DNA of 37,510 nt from Streptococcus peroris ATCC 700780. Its GTDB lineage: Bacteria; Bacillota; Bacilli; Lactobacillales; Streptococcaceae. The notes under the pieces are model-generated. The model worked only from the letters and a program-made list of their open reading frames with translations, searched no databases and was not told where the DNA came from. The DNA lies in NCBI RefSeq assembly GCF_000187585.1, contig NZ_GL732463.1, positions 1,573,993 through 1,611,502 on the forward strand. Reading direction: 5' to 3'. A program made the translations under genes and the position numbers. Of the stretch, positions 17,063-26,095 are shown in pieces (within the stretch, counting starts at the first letter, position 1; every line of letters starts with the position of its first letter).

Positions 17063-18471
17063 AAGTACTTAAAAACTACGCCTACAATCTCTCTTATCAA
17101 TTGTTGGTGATTATACTCCCAATCATTACGACCCCCTATGTGACGCGAATCTTTTCATCGGACGATCTAGGGACCTATGGTTACTTTAACTCCATCGTTA
17201 CTTATTTTATTCTTTTAGCGACCTTAGGAGTTGCTAATTATGGGACTAAAGTAATCTCAGGACATCGAGAGGAAATTGGGGAAAATTTTTGGGGGATTTA
17301 TTCTCTGCAAATAGGTGCTACAGCTTTTTCTCTATTCTTGTACGCCATTCTTTGTTTCTTGCTTCCTTTTATGCAAAATCCCGTCGCCTATATTTTAGGT
17401 TTAAGTCTGGTTTCGAAGGGATTAGACATTTCCTGGCTCTTTCAAGGGTTGGAGGATTTTCGAAAGATTACTGTTCGAAATATTACGGTCAAACTCCTTG
17501 GCGTCCTCTCCATCTTCCTGTTTGTCAAATCGGCAAATGATCTTTATCTCTATGTCTTTTTGCTAACCATATTTGAACTATTGGGGCAACTCAGCATGTG
17601 GTTACCTGCTCGAGAATTTATTGGCAGACCCCATGTTGATTTAGAATATGCAAAACGCCATTTTAAACCGATTATTTTATTGTTCCTACCTCAAGTTGCG
17701 ATTTCTTTGTATGTTACCTTAGATCGAACCATGCTTGGAGCTTTGGCTTCTACAAAAGATGTAGGAATTTATGACCAAGCTCTAAAATTAGTAAATATCC
17801 TTCTAACCTTGGTTACGTCTTTAGGAAGTGTGATGTTGCCCCGTGTATCAAGCCTCTTGTCTTCAGGGGACCACAAGGCTGTTAACAAGATGCATGAAAT
17901 GTCCTTCTTAATTTATAATTTGGTCATTTTCCCAATGATGGCAGGAATTTTAATCGTCAATGATGATTTTGTTCGATTTTTTCTGGGACAGGATTTTCAA
18001 GATGCACGTTATGCAATTGCCATCATGATTTTCCGGATGTTCTTTATCGGTTGGACTAATATTATGGGAATTCAGATACTGATACCTCATAACCGAAATA
18101 AAGAATTCATGATTTCAACAACAGCTCCCGCAATAATCAGTGTAGGTTTGAACTTGCTATTCCTTCCTAAACTTGGGTATATAGGAGCAGCTATTGTCTC
18201 TGTTTTAACAGAGGCGCTTGTATGGGCAATTCAATTGTTCTTTACTCGAAAATACTTAAAAGATGTTCCAATTATTGGAACAATGTTGAAAATTATTCTA
18301 GCATCAGCCATCATGTATGGTCTCTTGCTAGTTTCAAAAACAGTTATACATTTTACACCAACTATAAATGTCGCAATATTTGCAGTACTTGGTGGAATCG
18401 TTTACCTTTTTGCAATCCTATCTCTGAAAGTGATGGATGTGAAAGAATTAAAACAACTAATAAAAAAATAA
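17059..18471 (+). CDS. wzx: Wzx repeat-unit flippase
   Basis: A 470-residue polytopic membrane protein of the MOP/RfbX type that moves lipid-linked repeat units across the membrane. It begins KNYAYNLSYQLLVIILPIIT with PYVTRIFSSDDLGTYGYFN, the conserved start of streptococcal Wzx proteins. It shows about twelve to fourteen membrane segments and central motifs VTLDRTMLGALAS and DVGIYDQALKLVN. Its ATG overlaps the wzy stop, so the two are coupled. Its base composition is again less A+T rich than wzy. Length is normal. Confidence 0.95.
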   Translation: MKVLKNYAYNLSYQLLVIILPIITTPYVTRIFSSDDLGTYGYFNSIVTYFILLATLGVANYGTKVISGHREEIGENFWGIYSLQIGATAFSLFLYAILCFLLPFMQNPVAYILGLSLVSKGLDISWLFQGLEDFRKITVRNITVKLLGVLSIFLFVKSANDLYLYVFLLTIFELLGQLSMWLPAREFIGRPHVDLEYAKRHFKPIILLFLPQVAISLYVTLDRTMLGALASTKDVGIYDQALKLVNILLTLVTSLGSVMLPRVSSLLSSGDHKAVNKMHEMSFLIYNLVIFPMMAGILIVNDDFVRFFLGQDFQDARYAIAIMIFRMFFIGWTNIMGIQILIPHNRNKEFMISTTAPAIISVGLNLLFLPKLGYIGAAIVSVLTEALVWAIQLFFTRKYLKDVPIIGTMLKIILASAIMYGLLLVSKTVIHFTPTINVAIFAVLGGIVYLFAILSLKVMDVKELKQLIKK

Positions 18472-18482
18472 TGGAGTAAACT

Positions 18483-19583
18483 ATGTACGATTATCTTATC
18501 GTTGGTGCAGGTTTGTCTGGGGCAATCTTCGCACACGAAGCTACTAAACGCGGGAAAAAAGTAAAAGTAATTGATAAACGAAGTCACATCGGTGGTAATA
18601 TCTATTGTGAGAATGTTGAAGGTATTAACGTCCACAAGTACGGTGCCCACATTTTCCATACGTCAAACAAAAAAGTCTGGGACTATGTGAACCAGTTTGC
18701 TGAATTTAACAACTATATCAACTCACCAGTAGCCAACTACAAGGGCAGTCTTTACAATCTTCCATTTAACATGAATACCTTTTACGCCATGTGGGGCACT
18801 AAGACTCCTCAAGAGGTTAAGGACAAAATTGCTGAGCAAACGGCTGACATGAAAGATGTTGAACCGAAAAACTTGGAAGAACAAGCGATTAAGTTGATTG
18901 GCCCAGATATCTATGAAAAGTTGATCAAGGGATATACAGAAAAGCAGTGGGGCCGTTCTGCCACAGACCTTCCACCATTTATCATCAAACGCCTTCCAGT
19001 TCGTTTGACCTTTGATAACAACTACTTTAACGACCGTTATCAAGGGATTCCAATTGGTGGTTACAACGTCATCATTGAAAATATGTTGGGCGATGTAGAA
19101 GTAGAACTTGGCGTTGACTTTTTTGCTAATCGTGAAGAGCTGGAAGCTTCAGCTGATAAAGTTGTCTTTACAGGGATGATTGACCAATACTTTGACTACA
19201 AGCACGGAGAGTTAGAATACCGTAGCCTGCGTTTTGAACATGAAGTTTTGGATGAGGAAAATCATCAAGGTAACGCCGTAGTTAACTATACAGAGCGTGA
19301 GATTCCTTATACTCGGATCATTGAGCATAAGCACTTCGAATATGGTACACAACCTAAGACAGTTATCACACGTGAATACCCAGCAGATTGGAAACGTGGA
19401 GATGAACCATACTACCCAATCAACGATGAAAAGAACAACGCCATGTTTGCCAAGTACCAAGAAGAAGCAGCCAAAAATGACAAGGTCATCTTCTGTGGGC
19501 GACTAGCAGACTATAAATACTACGACATGCACGTGGTTATTGAGCGTGCTTTGGAAGTCGTAGAGAAAGAATTTAGTAAATGA
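18483..19583 (+). CDS. glf: UDP-galactopyranose mutase
   Basis: A 366-residue flavoenzyme that converts UDP-galactopyranose to UDP-galactofuranose in the cytoplasm. The N-terminal FAD-binding fold has YLIVGAGLSGAIFAHEATKR (GxGxxG at 8-13) and VIDKRSHIGGNIY. Further conserved blocks are HKYGAHIFHTSNKKVW, YTEKQWGRSATDLPP, RFDxRYQGIP-like NDRYQGIPIGGYN, and ITREYPADW and FCGRLADYKYYDM near the C-terminus. It supplies the donor for the Gtf3-like transferase two genes downstream. A GGAG site precedes the ATG, and the stop overlaps the next gene as ATGA. Confidence 0.97.
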   Translation: MYDYLIVGAGLSGAIFAHEATKRGKKVKVIDKRSHIGGNIYCENVEGINVHKYGAHIFHTSNKKVWDYVNQFAEFNNYINSPVANYKGSLYNLPFNMNTFYAMWGTKTPQEVKDKIAEQTADMKDVEPKNLEEQAIKLIGPDIYEKLIKGYTEKQWGRSATDLPPFIIKRLPVRLTFDNNYFNDRYQGIPIGGYNVIIENMLGDVEVELGVDFFANREELEASADKVVFTGMIDQYFDYKHGELEYRSLRFEHEVLDEENHQGNAVVNYTEREIPYTRIIEHKHFEYGTQPKTVITREYPADWKRGDEPYYPINDEKNNAMFAKYQEEAAKNDKVIFCGRLADYKYYDMHVVIERALEVVEKEFSK

Positions 19584-20572
19584 CAGAAGAAAAAATTGAT
19601 ATCGTTGTCCTCTGGGTAGATGGCAGTAACCCGGAGTTTATCCGTGAGAAACAAGCTGTTTCCGGTCGAGTTTCAGATTTGAACCAAGAAATTGATGGAG
19701 AGCAACGTTATCGTGACTATGGTATTTTTAATTATTGGTTTCGAATGATTGAAAAACATGCTCCTTGGGTAAATAATGTTTATTTAATCACTAACGGACA
19801 AAAACCTGACTGGTTGAACTTGGAGCATCCAAAACTCAGATGGATTACTCATAAGGAATTTATGCCTGAAGAGTACCTACCTAGTTTTAATTCGTCAGCA
19901 ATCGAGTTAAATATTCATCGTATTGAAGGTTTATCTGAACATTTCATTTACTTCAATGATGATATGTTCATGATAAAGGATACTCAACCTTCAGACTTCT
20001 ATAAAAATGGTCAACCTAAACTTTTAGCTGTGTATGATGCTATAGTGCCTTGGTCGTCATTTACCAAAATTTATCGCAATGATGTTGAGTTGATTTATCG
20101 TCATTTTCCTCATAAGGAGGCCATGAAATCTTCACCTTGGAAGTTCTTTAACTACCGTTATGGGTTCTTGACTCTGAAGAATTTGCTACTCTTTCCGTGG
20201 GGACCTACAGGCTATGTGAATCAGCACCTGCCTGTACCGATGAAGAAGAGTACTTTGTCACATTTGTGGGACATTGAAGGTGAGACTTTGGATAGAACAT
20301 CCAGAAATAAGATTAGAGATTATGGAGTGGATGTCAATCAATACATCTGTTCTCACTGGCAAATTGAAAGTAATCAATTTTTCCCTATGTCAAAGAATTT
20401 TGGTGAATATATTGATATTAATCAAGTAAGCCAATTAGATCGAATTTTTAATAATAAAAAAAGAAAATTACTGTGTGTGAATGATGATGAAAATTTCAAT
20501 GAAAAAAATCTCCTATGCTTCATTGAAAAATTAGAAAAAAATTACCCTGAAAAATCATCTTTTGAGAAATGA
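19580..20572 (+). CDS. Stealth-family hexose-1-phosphate transferase
   Basis: A 330-residue protein with Stealth conserved regions. CR1 is DIVVLWVDGSNPEF (7-20). CR2 covers RYRDYGIFNYWFRMIEKHAP through LPSFNSSAIELN and IEGLSEHFIYFNDDMF (about 44-130, with Asn-Asp-Asp at 126-128). CR3/CR4-like parts contain LSHLWDIEGETLDRTSRNKI and CSHWQIESNQFF. Stealth enzymes transfer a sugar 1-phosphate from a nucleotide sugar and so build phosphodiester bridges into glycans; WefC-type members do this in RPS synthesis of oral streptococci. This predicts a phosphodiester in the repeat unit. It overlaps glf by ATGA. The sugar, Gal or GalNAc being likely, is inferred. Confidence 0.9.
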   Translation: MTEEKIDIVVLWVDGSNPEFIREKQAVSGRVSDLNQEIDGEQRYRDYGIFNYWFRMIEKHAPWVNNVYLITNGQKPDWLNLEHPKLRWITHKEFMPEEYLPSFNSSAIELNIHRIEGLSEHFIYFNDDMFMIKDTQPSDFYKNGQPKLLAVYDAIVPWSSFTKIYRNDVELIYRHFPHKEAMKSSPWKFFNYRYGFLTLKNLLLFPWGPTGYVNQHLPVPMKKSTLSHLWDIEGETLDRTSRNKIRDYGVDVNQYICSHWQIESNQFFPMSKNFGEYIDINQVSQLDRIFNNKKRKLLCVNDDENFNEKNLLCFIEKLEKNYPEKSSFEK

Positions 20573-20582
20573 GAAGTAAATT

Positions 20583-21635
20583 ATGAAATACTATCTAAAA
20601 GAAGAATTTTTACATGATGCTAATGTAAAAAATGCGGGCAATAAGGCACGTAATGACGTTGAAACGGTTCTAAAAGATTTAGGATATACCCCGTTGAAGG
20701 TGTTAGTAAATAACTGGTATCAAATGAATCTCCTTCATGCTCAAATTCATAAATATAGAGCTCTATTGCAATCCTTCAAATTCTTAAAGAAAAATGATGA
20801 AATTGTCATTCAATTTCCTTTGTTGCATCATTCTATATTTCTTAGCCGTTTATTAAAATCTCTTAAAAAGAGGGGGATTCAGGTTTATTTTTTAGTTCAT
20901 GATTTGGAAACACTACGCTTTGTAAATGATAAAACTCTTCCATTTAGAAGAAAGTTACGGATGAAATTAACGGAAAGTGATACATTTCATTATGTGACTG
21001 GTATCATTGCCCATAATCCTATTATGAAGTCAGTTTTGGTGGATAAAGGAGTGGCGGAAGATAAGATTGTCAGTCTTGGGATTTTTGACTATTTGATTCC
21101 AAATTTCCAGGAAAAGAGTAGTCTGACAAAAGATAATCCCATTATTGTGGCTGGTAATTTGGCACATGAAAAAGCTGGCTATCTATACTCACTTCCTGCA
21201 GAACCTGCTTATAATCTTTATGGAGTTGGCTTCGATGAGAGTAGAGCACTTGAAAATGAGACCTACTTTGGTTCTTTCTTACCTGATGAACTTCCTGCAG
21301 CCTTAAAGGGTGGTTTTGGTCTGGTCTGGGATGGAGATAGTTCTGAGACCTGTAGTGGTTTTTTTGGCGAATACCTCCGTTATAACAACTCCCACAAAGC
21401 TTCACTTTATCTGGCGTCAGGCTTCCCACTTGTAGTTTGGAAACAGTCGGCCTTGTCACATTTTGTGCTTGAAAACGGCTGTGGAATTGCGGTAGACTCT
21501 TTATCTGATCTAGCTGAAAAAATCCAATCTTTATCGGATGAAGAATATCAAAAATTAGTGAGCTGTTCTCAAGAAATAGGAAAAAATATTCGAGCAGGAT
21601 ATTACTTAAAAACGGCATTAAAAAAATTTGATTGA
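20583..21635 (+). CDS. Gtf3-like sugar transferase, probable galactofuranosyltransferase
   Basis: A 350-residue cytoplasmic GT-B transferase resembling the WefE/EpsU group (beta-1,6-galactofuranosyltransferases) and Gtf3. Visible features are YLKEEFLHDANVKNAGNKAR at the N-terminus, EIVIQFPLLHHSIFLSRLL, VYFLVHDLETLRF, IIVAGNLAHEKAGYLYSLP, FGLVWDGDSSETCSGFFGEY and NNSHKASLYLASGFPLVVWK in the donor domain. With glf two genes upstream it is the best candidate for adding galactofuranose. It follows the Stealth gene by ten bases and is the last gene before the rml promoter. The Galf assignment is inference from family and context. Confidence 0.82.
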   Translation: MKYYLKEEFLHDANVKNAGNKARNDVETVLKDLGYTPLKVLVNNWYQMNLLHAQIHKYRALLQSFKFLKKNDEIVIQFPLLHHSIFLSRLLKSLKKRGIQVYFLVHDLETLRFVNDKTLPFRRKLRMKLTESDTFHYVTGIIAHNPIMKSVLVDKGVAEDKIVSLGIFDYLIPNFQEKSSLTKDNPIIVAGNLAHEKAGYLYSLPAEPAYNLYGVGFDESRALENETYFGSFLPDELPAALKGGFGLVWDGDSSETCSGFFGEYLRYNNSHKASLYLASGFPLVVWKQSALSHFVLENGCGIAVDSLSDLAEKIQSLSDEEYQKLVSCSQEIGKNIRAGYYLKTALKKFD

Positions 21636-21673
21636 TTTTTTTATATTTCTACTATAGCAATTCGGTTAACTGT

Positions 21674-21729
21674 AATTTTCAGTATTTTTTGAAATAACGT
21701 ATAATCTTTTATGAGATTATAATAAGGAG
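21674..21729 (+). promoter_or_regulatory. Internal promoter of rmlACBD with palindrome over the -10
   Basis: A perfect TATAAT (21700-21705) follows a 64-base gap after the previous gene. The -35 is weak. TATAATCT (21700-21707) and AGATTATA (21714-21721) form an 8-bp palindrome with a six-base loop, so one arm is the -10 itself. Just upstream AATTTTCAG (from 21674) begins a 12-of-15 match to the CodY consensus. AAGGAG at 21724-21729 is not followed by a start codon; rmlA uses AAAGG at 21737-21741. Confidence 0.6.
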
Positions 21730-21750
21730 TATCTAGAAAGGTAGTCTATA

Positions 21751-22620
21751 ATGAAAGGTATTATTCTCGCAGGTGGTTCGGGGACACGTCTATATCCTTT
21801 GACTCGAGCTGCGTCAAAACAGCTGATGCCGGTATATGATAAACCGATGATTTATTATCCTCTTTCAACTCTGATGCTAGCTGGAATTAGAGATATTTTA
21901 ATTATCTCAACTCCACAAGATTTACCCCGCTTTAAAGAACTACTCCAAGATGGTTCTGAGTTTGGGATTAAACTTTCATACGAGGAGCAACCGAGTCCAG
22001 ACGGTTTGGCACAAGCCTTTATCATTGGCGAGGAATTTATTGGTGATGACAGTGTTGCTCTAATTTTAGGAGACAATATCTATCATGGACCTGGTCTTTC
22101 TAAGATGCTACAAAAGGCAACAAGTAAGGAGTCAGGAGCGACTGTTTTTGGCTACCATGTTAAAGATCCAGAACGGTTTGGTGTTGTTGAGTTTGATCAA
22201 GATATGAACGCTATCTCTATCGAAGAAAAACCAGAACACCCTCGCTCAAATTATGCCGTTACGGGACTCTATTTCTATGATAATGATGTAGTAGAGATTG
22301 CTAAAAGTATTAAACCAAGTTCTCGTGGTGAATTGGAAATTACAGACGTTAACAAGGCTTACCTAGAACGTGGAGCTTTGTCTGTTGAACTTTTAGGACG
22401 TGGTTTTGCATGGTTAGATACAGGGACACATGAGAGCTTATTAGAAGCTTCTCAGTATATTGAGACAGTTCAACGGATGCAAAATGTTCAGGTTGCTAAC
22501 TTGGAAGAGATCGCTTATCGCATGGGTTATATCAGTCGCGAAGATGTATTGGCCCTTGCTCAACCTCTTAAGAAGAATGAATACGGGCAATATTTGCTCC
22601 GTTTAATTGGAGAATCATAA
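21751..22620 (+). CDS. rmlA: Glucose-1-phosphate thymidylyltransferase
   Basis: A 289-residue nucleotidyltransferase making dTDP-glucose from glucose-1-phosphate and dTTP, the first step of dTDP-L-rhamnose synthesis. The signature [20 protein letters not shown] (residues 4-23), [43 protein letters not shown] and [20 protein letters not shown] are intact, and the length is that of pneumococcal Cps2L. It starts ten bases after AAAGG and its stop overlaps the rmlC start (TAATG). Confidence 0.97.
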   Translation: MKGIILAGGSGTRLYPLTRAASKQLMPVYDKPMIYYPLSTLMLAGIRDILIISTPQDLPRFKELLQDGSEFGIKLSYEEQPSPDGLAQAFIIGEEFIGDDSVALILGDNIYHGPGLSKMLQKATSKESGATVFGYHVKDPERFGVVEFDQDMNAISIEEKPEHPRSNYAVTGLYFYDNDVVEIAKSIKPSSRGELEITDVNKAYLERGALSVELLGRGFAWLDTGTHESLLEASQYIETVQRMQNVQVANLEEIAYRMGYISREDVLALAQPLKKNEYGQYLLRLIGES

Positions 22621-23213
22621 TGACGAAACAATTTTTTGATAAAGAATTAGCGGTACGCGAGATTGAAACGATTCCAGGTCTGCTCGAGTTTGATATTCCA
22701 GTACATGGGGATAACCGTGGCTGGTTTAAAGAAAATTTTCAGAAAGAAAAAATGCTTCCTCTTGGTTTTCCTGAATCTTTTTTTAGAGATGGGAAATTGC
22801 AAAACAATATATCCTTCTCTCGAAAGAATGTTCTTCGTGGTTTACACGCAGAACCCTGGGATAAGTACATCTCTGTAGCAGATGGTGGGAAAGTTCTGGG
22901 CGCATGGGTTGATCTACGTGAGGGTGAAACCTTCGGAAACACCTATCAAACAGTAATTGACGCAAGTAAGGGAATCTTTGTTCCTCGAGGTGTGGCCAAT
23001 GGTTTCCAAGTTTTATCAGATACAGTTTCATATAGTTATCTGGTCAATGATTACTGGGCACTAGAACTCAAATCTAAGTACGTCTTTGTAAACTATGCTG
23101 ATCCAGCTCTTGGTATCGAATGGGAAAATCTTGCAGAAGCAGAGGTTTCAGAAGCAGATAAAAATCATCCATTACTTAAGGATGTGAAACCTTTGAAAAA
23201 AGAGGATTTATAA
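22620..23213 (+). CDS. rmlC: dTDP-4-dehydrorhamnose 3,5-epimerase
   Basis: A 197-residue cupin-fold epimerase acting on dTDP-4-keto-6-deoxyglucose. The active-site histidine lies in VLRGLHAEPWDKYI, and GWFKENFQKEK, KGIFVPRGVANGFQVL and YLVNDYWALELKSKYVFVNY follow in order. The AEPWDKY variant replaces the classical QxPxxQxK stretch and is typical of the streptococcal RmlC subgroup. Length matches. The start overlaps the rmlA stop by one base. Confidence 0.96.
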   Translation: MTKQFFDKELAVREIETIPGLLEFDIPVHGDNRGWFKENFQKEKMLPLGFPESFFRDGKLQNNISFSRKNVLRGLHAEPWDKYISVADGGKVLGAWVDLREGETFGNTYQTVIDASKGIFVPRGVANGFQVLSDTVSYSYLVNDYWALELKSKYVFVNYADPALGIEWENLAEAEVSEADKNHPLLKDVKPLKKEDL

Positions 23214-24275
<1,062 letters not shown>

Positions 24276-24350
24276 AATTGAGGTCGATATCTTTTGTCTC
24301 AACCTCTATTGCTATACTGAAGAATCGAGAACTCGTTGAAAGGAAGCAAA

Positions 24351-25205
24351 ATGATTTTAATTACAGGGGCAAATGGTCAATTAGGAACTGAACTTCGTTA
24401 TCTGTTGGATGAGCGTAATGAAGAATACGTTGCGGTTGATGTGGCTGAGATGGACATTACCAATGCAGAAATAGTTGAGAAAGTTTTTGACAAAGTGAAA
24501 CCGACTATAGTCTACCATTGTGCAGCTTATACAGCTGTTGATGCGGCAGAGGATGAAGGAAAAGAATTGGATTTTGCCATCAATGTGACAGGGACAGAAA
24601 ATGTTGCTAAAGCATCCGAAAAGTACGGTGCGACTCTTGTCTATATTTCTACTGACTATGTCTTTGACGGTAGGAAGCCTGTTGGACAAGAATGGGAAGT
24701 AGATGACAAACCAGATCCGCAAACTGAATACGGTCGTACTAAGCGCATGGGTGAGGAACTGGTAGAAAAATACGTTTCAAACTTCTATATTATCCGTACT
24801 GCCTGGGTTTTTGGGAATTACGGCAAAAACTTCGTTTTCACGATGCAAAATCTTGCGAAAACTCATGAAACCTTGACCGTTGTAAATGATCAACATGGTC
24901 GTCCAACCTGGACACGTACATTGGCTGAATTTATGACATATTTAGCTGATAATCGCAAGGAATTTGGTTATTATCATTTGTCGAATGATGCGACGGAAGA
25001 TACAACTTGGTATGATTTTGCAATTGAGATTTTGAAGGATACAGATGTCGAAGTTAAGCCAGTAGATTCGAGCCAATTCCCTGCTAAGGCTAAACGTCCG
25101 CTAAACTCAACAATGAGTCTGGTCAAAGCCAAAGCAACAGGATTTGTCATTCCAACTTGGAAAGATGCCTTAAAAGAATTTTATAAACAAGAAGTGAGGA
25201 AATGA
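24351..25205 (+). CDS. rmlD: dTDP-4-dehydrorhamnose reductase
   Basis: A 284-residue short-chain dehydrogenase that completes dTDP-L-rhamnose. The GxxGxxG-type ILITGANGQLGTELR, VYHCAAYTAVDAAEDE, YISTDYVFDG and the catalytic YGRTKRMGE (YxxxK) are intact. An upstream in-frame TTG at 24336 exists, but ATG 24351 has AAGGAAG (24340-24346) just before it and gives the family start MILITGANGQLG. It is the last gene of the polysaccharide locus, followed at once by a terminator and then the Tn916-like element. Confidence 0.96.
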   Translation: MILITGANGQLGTELRYLLDERNEEYVAVDVAEMDITNAEIVEKVFDKVKPTIVYHCAAYTAVDAAEDEGKELDFAINVTGTENVAKASEKYGATLVYISTDYVFDGRKPVGQEWEVDDKPDPQTEYGRTKRMGEELVEKYVSNFYIIRTAWVFGNYGKNFVFTMQNLAKTHETLTVVNDQHGRPTWTRTLAEFMTYLADNRKEFGYYHLSNDATEDTTWYDFAIEILKDTDVEVKPVDSSQFPAKAKRPLNSTMSLVKAKATGFVIPTWKDALKEFYKQEVRK

Positions 25206-25218
25206 ATAATAAATACTT

Positions 25219-25246
25219 AGGAGCTAGTTTTTAGCTTCTTTTTGTT
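25219..25246 (+). terminator. Intrinsic terminator of the polysaccharide operon
   Basis: AGGAGCTA (25219-25226) pairs with TAGCTTCT (25232-25239), with one G-U pair and a five-base loop, followed by a T-rich tail. It starts 14 bases after the rmlD stop. Confidence 0.8.
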
Positions 25247-25385
25247 TGTAAAAAATAAAAGTGAATTACTTATGAACTGGAATTAATAGTTGTGTGTAGA
25301 ACTAAAAATCAAAACTAGCTGTAAAGCTGAATAGGATATTTATACAATTAAGTGAAAATTCTTTGTAAATGTTACGGATTTTCAG

Positions 25386-25413
25386 GATAACTTTCTGTAT
25401 TTTTGATAACTTT
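25386..25413 (+). repeat. Direct repeat GATAACTTT near the left end
   Basis: GATAACTTT occurs at 25386-25394 and again at 25405-25413, 19 bases apart, each followed by a T-rich stretch. Near a Tn916 left end these could be excisionase or accessory sites, but I see only the repeat itself. Confidence 0.5.
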
Positions 25414-25416
25414 TCA

Positions 25417-25437
25417 CTATTTTTTAGAGAAAAATAG
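25417..25437. repeat. 8-bp inverted repeat in the left-end region
   Basis: CTATTTTT (25417-25424) and AAAAATAG (25430-25437) are perfect inverted copies around TAGAG. Tn916 ends and targets are typically T-rich/A-rich like this, so the site could lie near the true terminus, but this is not proven. Confidence 0.45.
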
Positions 25438-25502
25438 CATAAAAATCTAGTTATCCGCATAAAAACTGGACTTATCACACTTTATCAAGGTCAAAACCAC
25501 TC

Positions 25503-25524
25503 AATTTACTACTAATTTACTACT
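25503..25524 (-). repeat. Tandem integrase arm-type sites (DR2)
   Basis: AATTTACTACT occurs twice back to back (25503-25513 and 25514-25524). Its complement AGTAGTAAATT is the DR2 arm site bound by the N-terminal domain of Tn916 integrase. It marks the left arm of the element. Confidence 0.85.
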
Positions 25525-25608
25525 TATGAATGAGCTTTGATACGACGATTTATCCTTGAAAAGTGAAGATATAAAGATACTTCCAATAAAATTTGAATAT
25601 TTAATAGG

Positions 25609-25642
25609 TAGACACTTCAAAAAATGAGGTGTCTATTTTTTT
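25609..25642 (+). terminator. Strong intrinsic terminator before the transfer operon
   Basis: TAGACACTTCA (25609-25619) pairs with TGAGGTGTCTA (25625-25635), 11 bp with one G-U pair and a five-A loop, followed by seven T. It lies 27 bases before the first small ORF, so it would stop or attenuate transcripts entering from the chromosome or across the circular joint. Confidence 0.85.
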
Positions 25643-25668
25643 ACCCGATTTTGAAAGGAAGTGAACTT

Positions 25669-25743
25669 ATGAAAACAAAAAATCAAGAATCAAAAGGTCG
25701 TTCCCCACTCTTTAAGACCATCAAACATTCATTCAGCCAATAA
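25669..25743 (+). CDS. 24-residue peptide at the head of the transfer operon (probably orf24)
   Basis: An ATG with a strong AAAGGAA ribosome site eight bases upstream opens a 24-codon frame (start MKTKNQESKGRSPLFK, end HSFSQ) that is basic and soluble. It ends 22 bases before orf23. Position and ribosome site suggest a real translated peptide, probably what is called orf24 in Tn916. No function is evident. It could act as a leader that couples translation to orf23. Confidence 0.6.
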   Translation: MKTKNQESKGRSPLFKTIKHSFSQ

Positions 25744-25765
25744 AAAAGAAAGGATAGGTAAAAAT

Positions 25766-26080
25766 ATGGAACTTAAATTTGTGATTCCCAACATGGAAAA
25801 AACATTCGGCAATTTAGAATTTGCTGGCGAGGATAAAGTCGTTCAGCGAAGAATCAACGGACGGCTAACTGTCTTATCAAGAAGCTATAATCTCTATTCT
25901 GATGTTCAAAGAGCAGATGATATTGTGGTGGTGCTTCCTGCTGAAGCTGGCGAAAAACATTTCGGCTTTGAGGAACGTGTGAAGTTAGTCAATCCACGTA
26001 TTACCGCAGAGGGCTACAAAATCGGCACTCGTGGTTTTACAAATTACCTTTTACATGCTGACGACATGATAAAAGAATAA
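25766..26080 (+). CDS. orf23: Tn916 Orf23, YdcP-like (DUF961) protein
   Basis: A 104-residue soluble protein of the DUF961/YdcP family, which comes as a pair at the start of transfer operons of Tn916- and ICEBs1-type elements. Landmarks are MEKTFGNLEFAGEDK, RSYNLYSDVQRADDIVVVLP and ERVKLVNPRI. Homologues in related elements have been linked to replication of the excised circle, but I cannot read a mechanism from sequence. An AAAGGA ribosome site supports ATG 25766. It is paralogous to the next gene. Confidence 0.88.
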   Translation: MELKFVIPNMEKTFGNLEFAGEDKVVQRRINGRLTVLSRSYNLYSDVQRADDIVVVLPAEAGEKHFGFEERVKLVNPRITAEGYKIGTRGFTNYLLHADDMIKE

Positions 26081-26095
26081 AGAAAGAGAGGAAAA

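Noticed and set aside
21142..21618. Minus-strand 158-residue frame inside the Gtf3-like gene
   Set aside because: Antisense to a clear glycosyltransferase gene, low-complexity translation and no ribosome site.
24276..24350. Possible terminator between rmlB and rmlD
   Set aside because: Only a 5-bp GAGGT/ACCTC pairing with a long loop and no T tract; rmlD probably stays in the same transcript.
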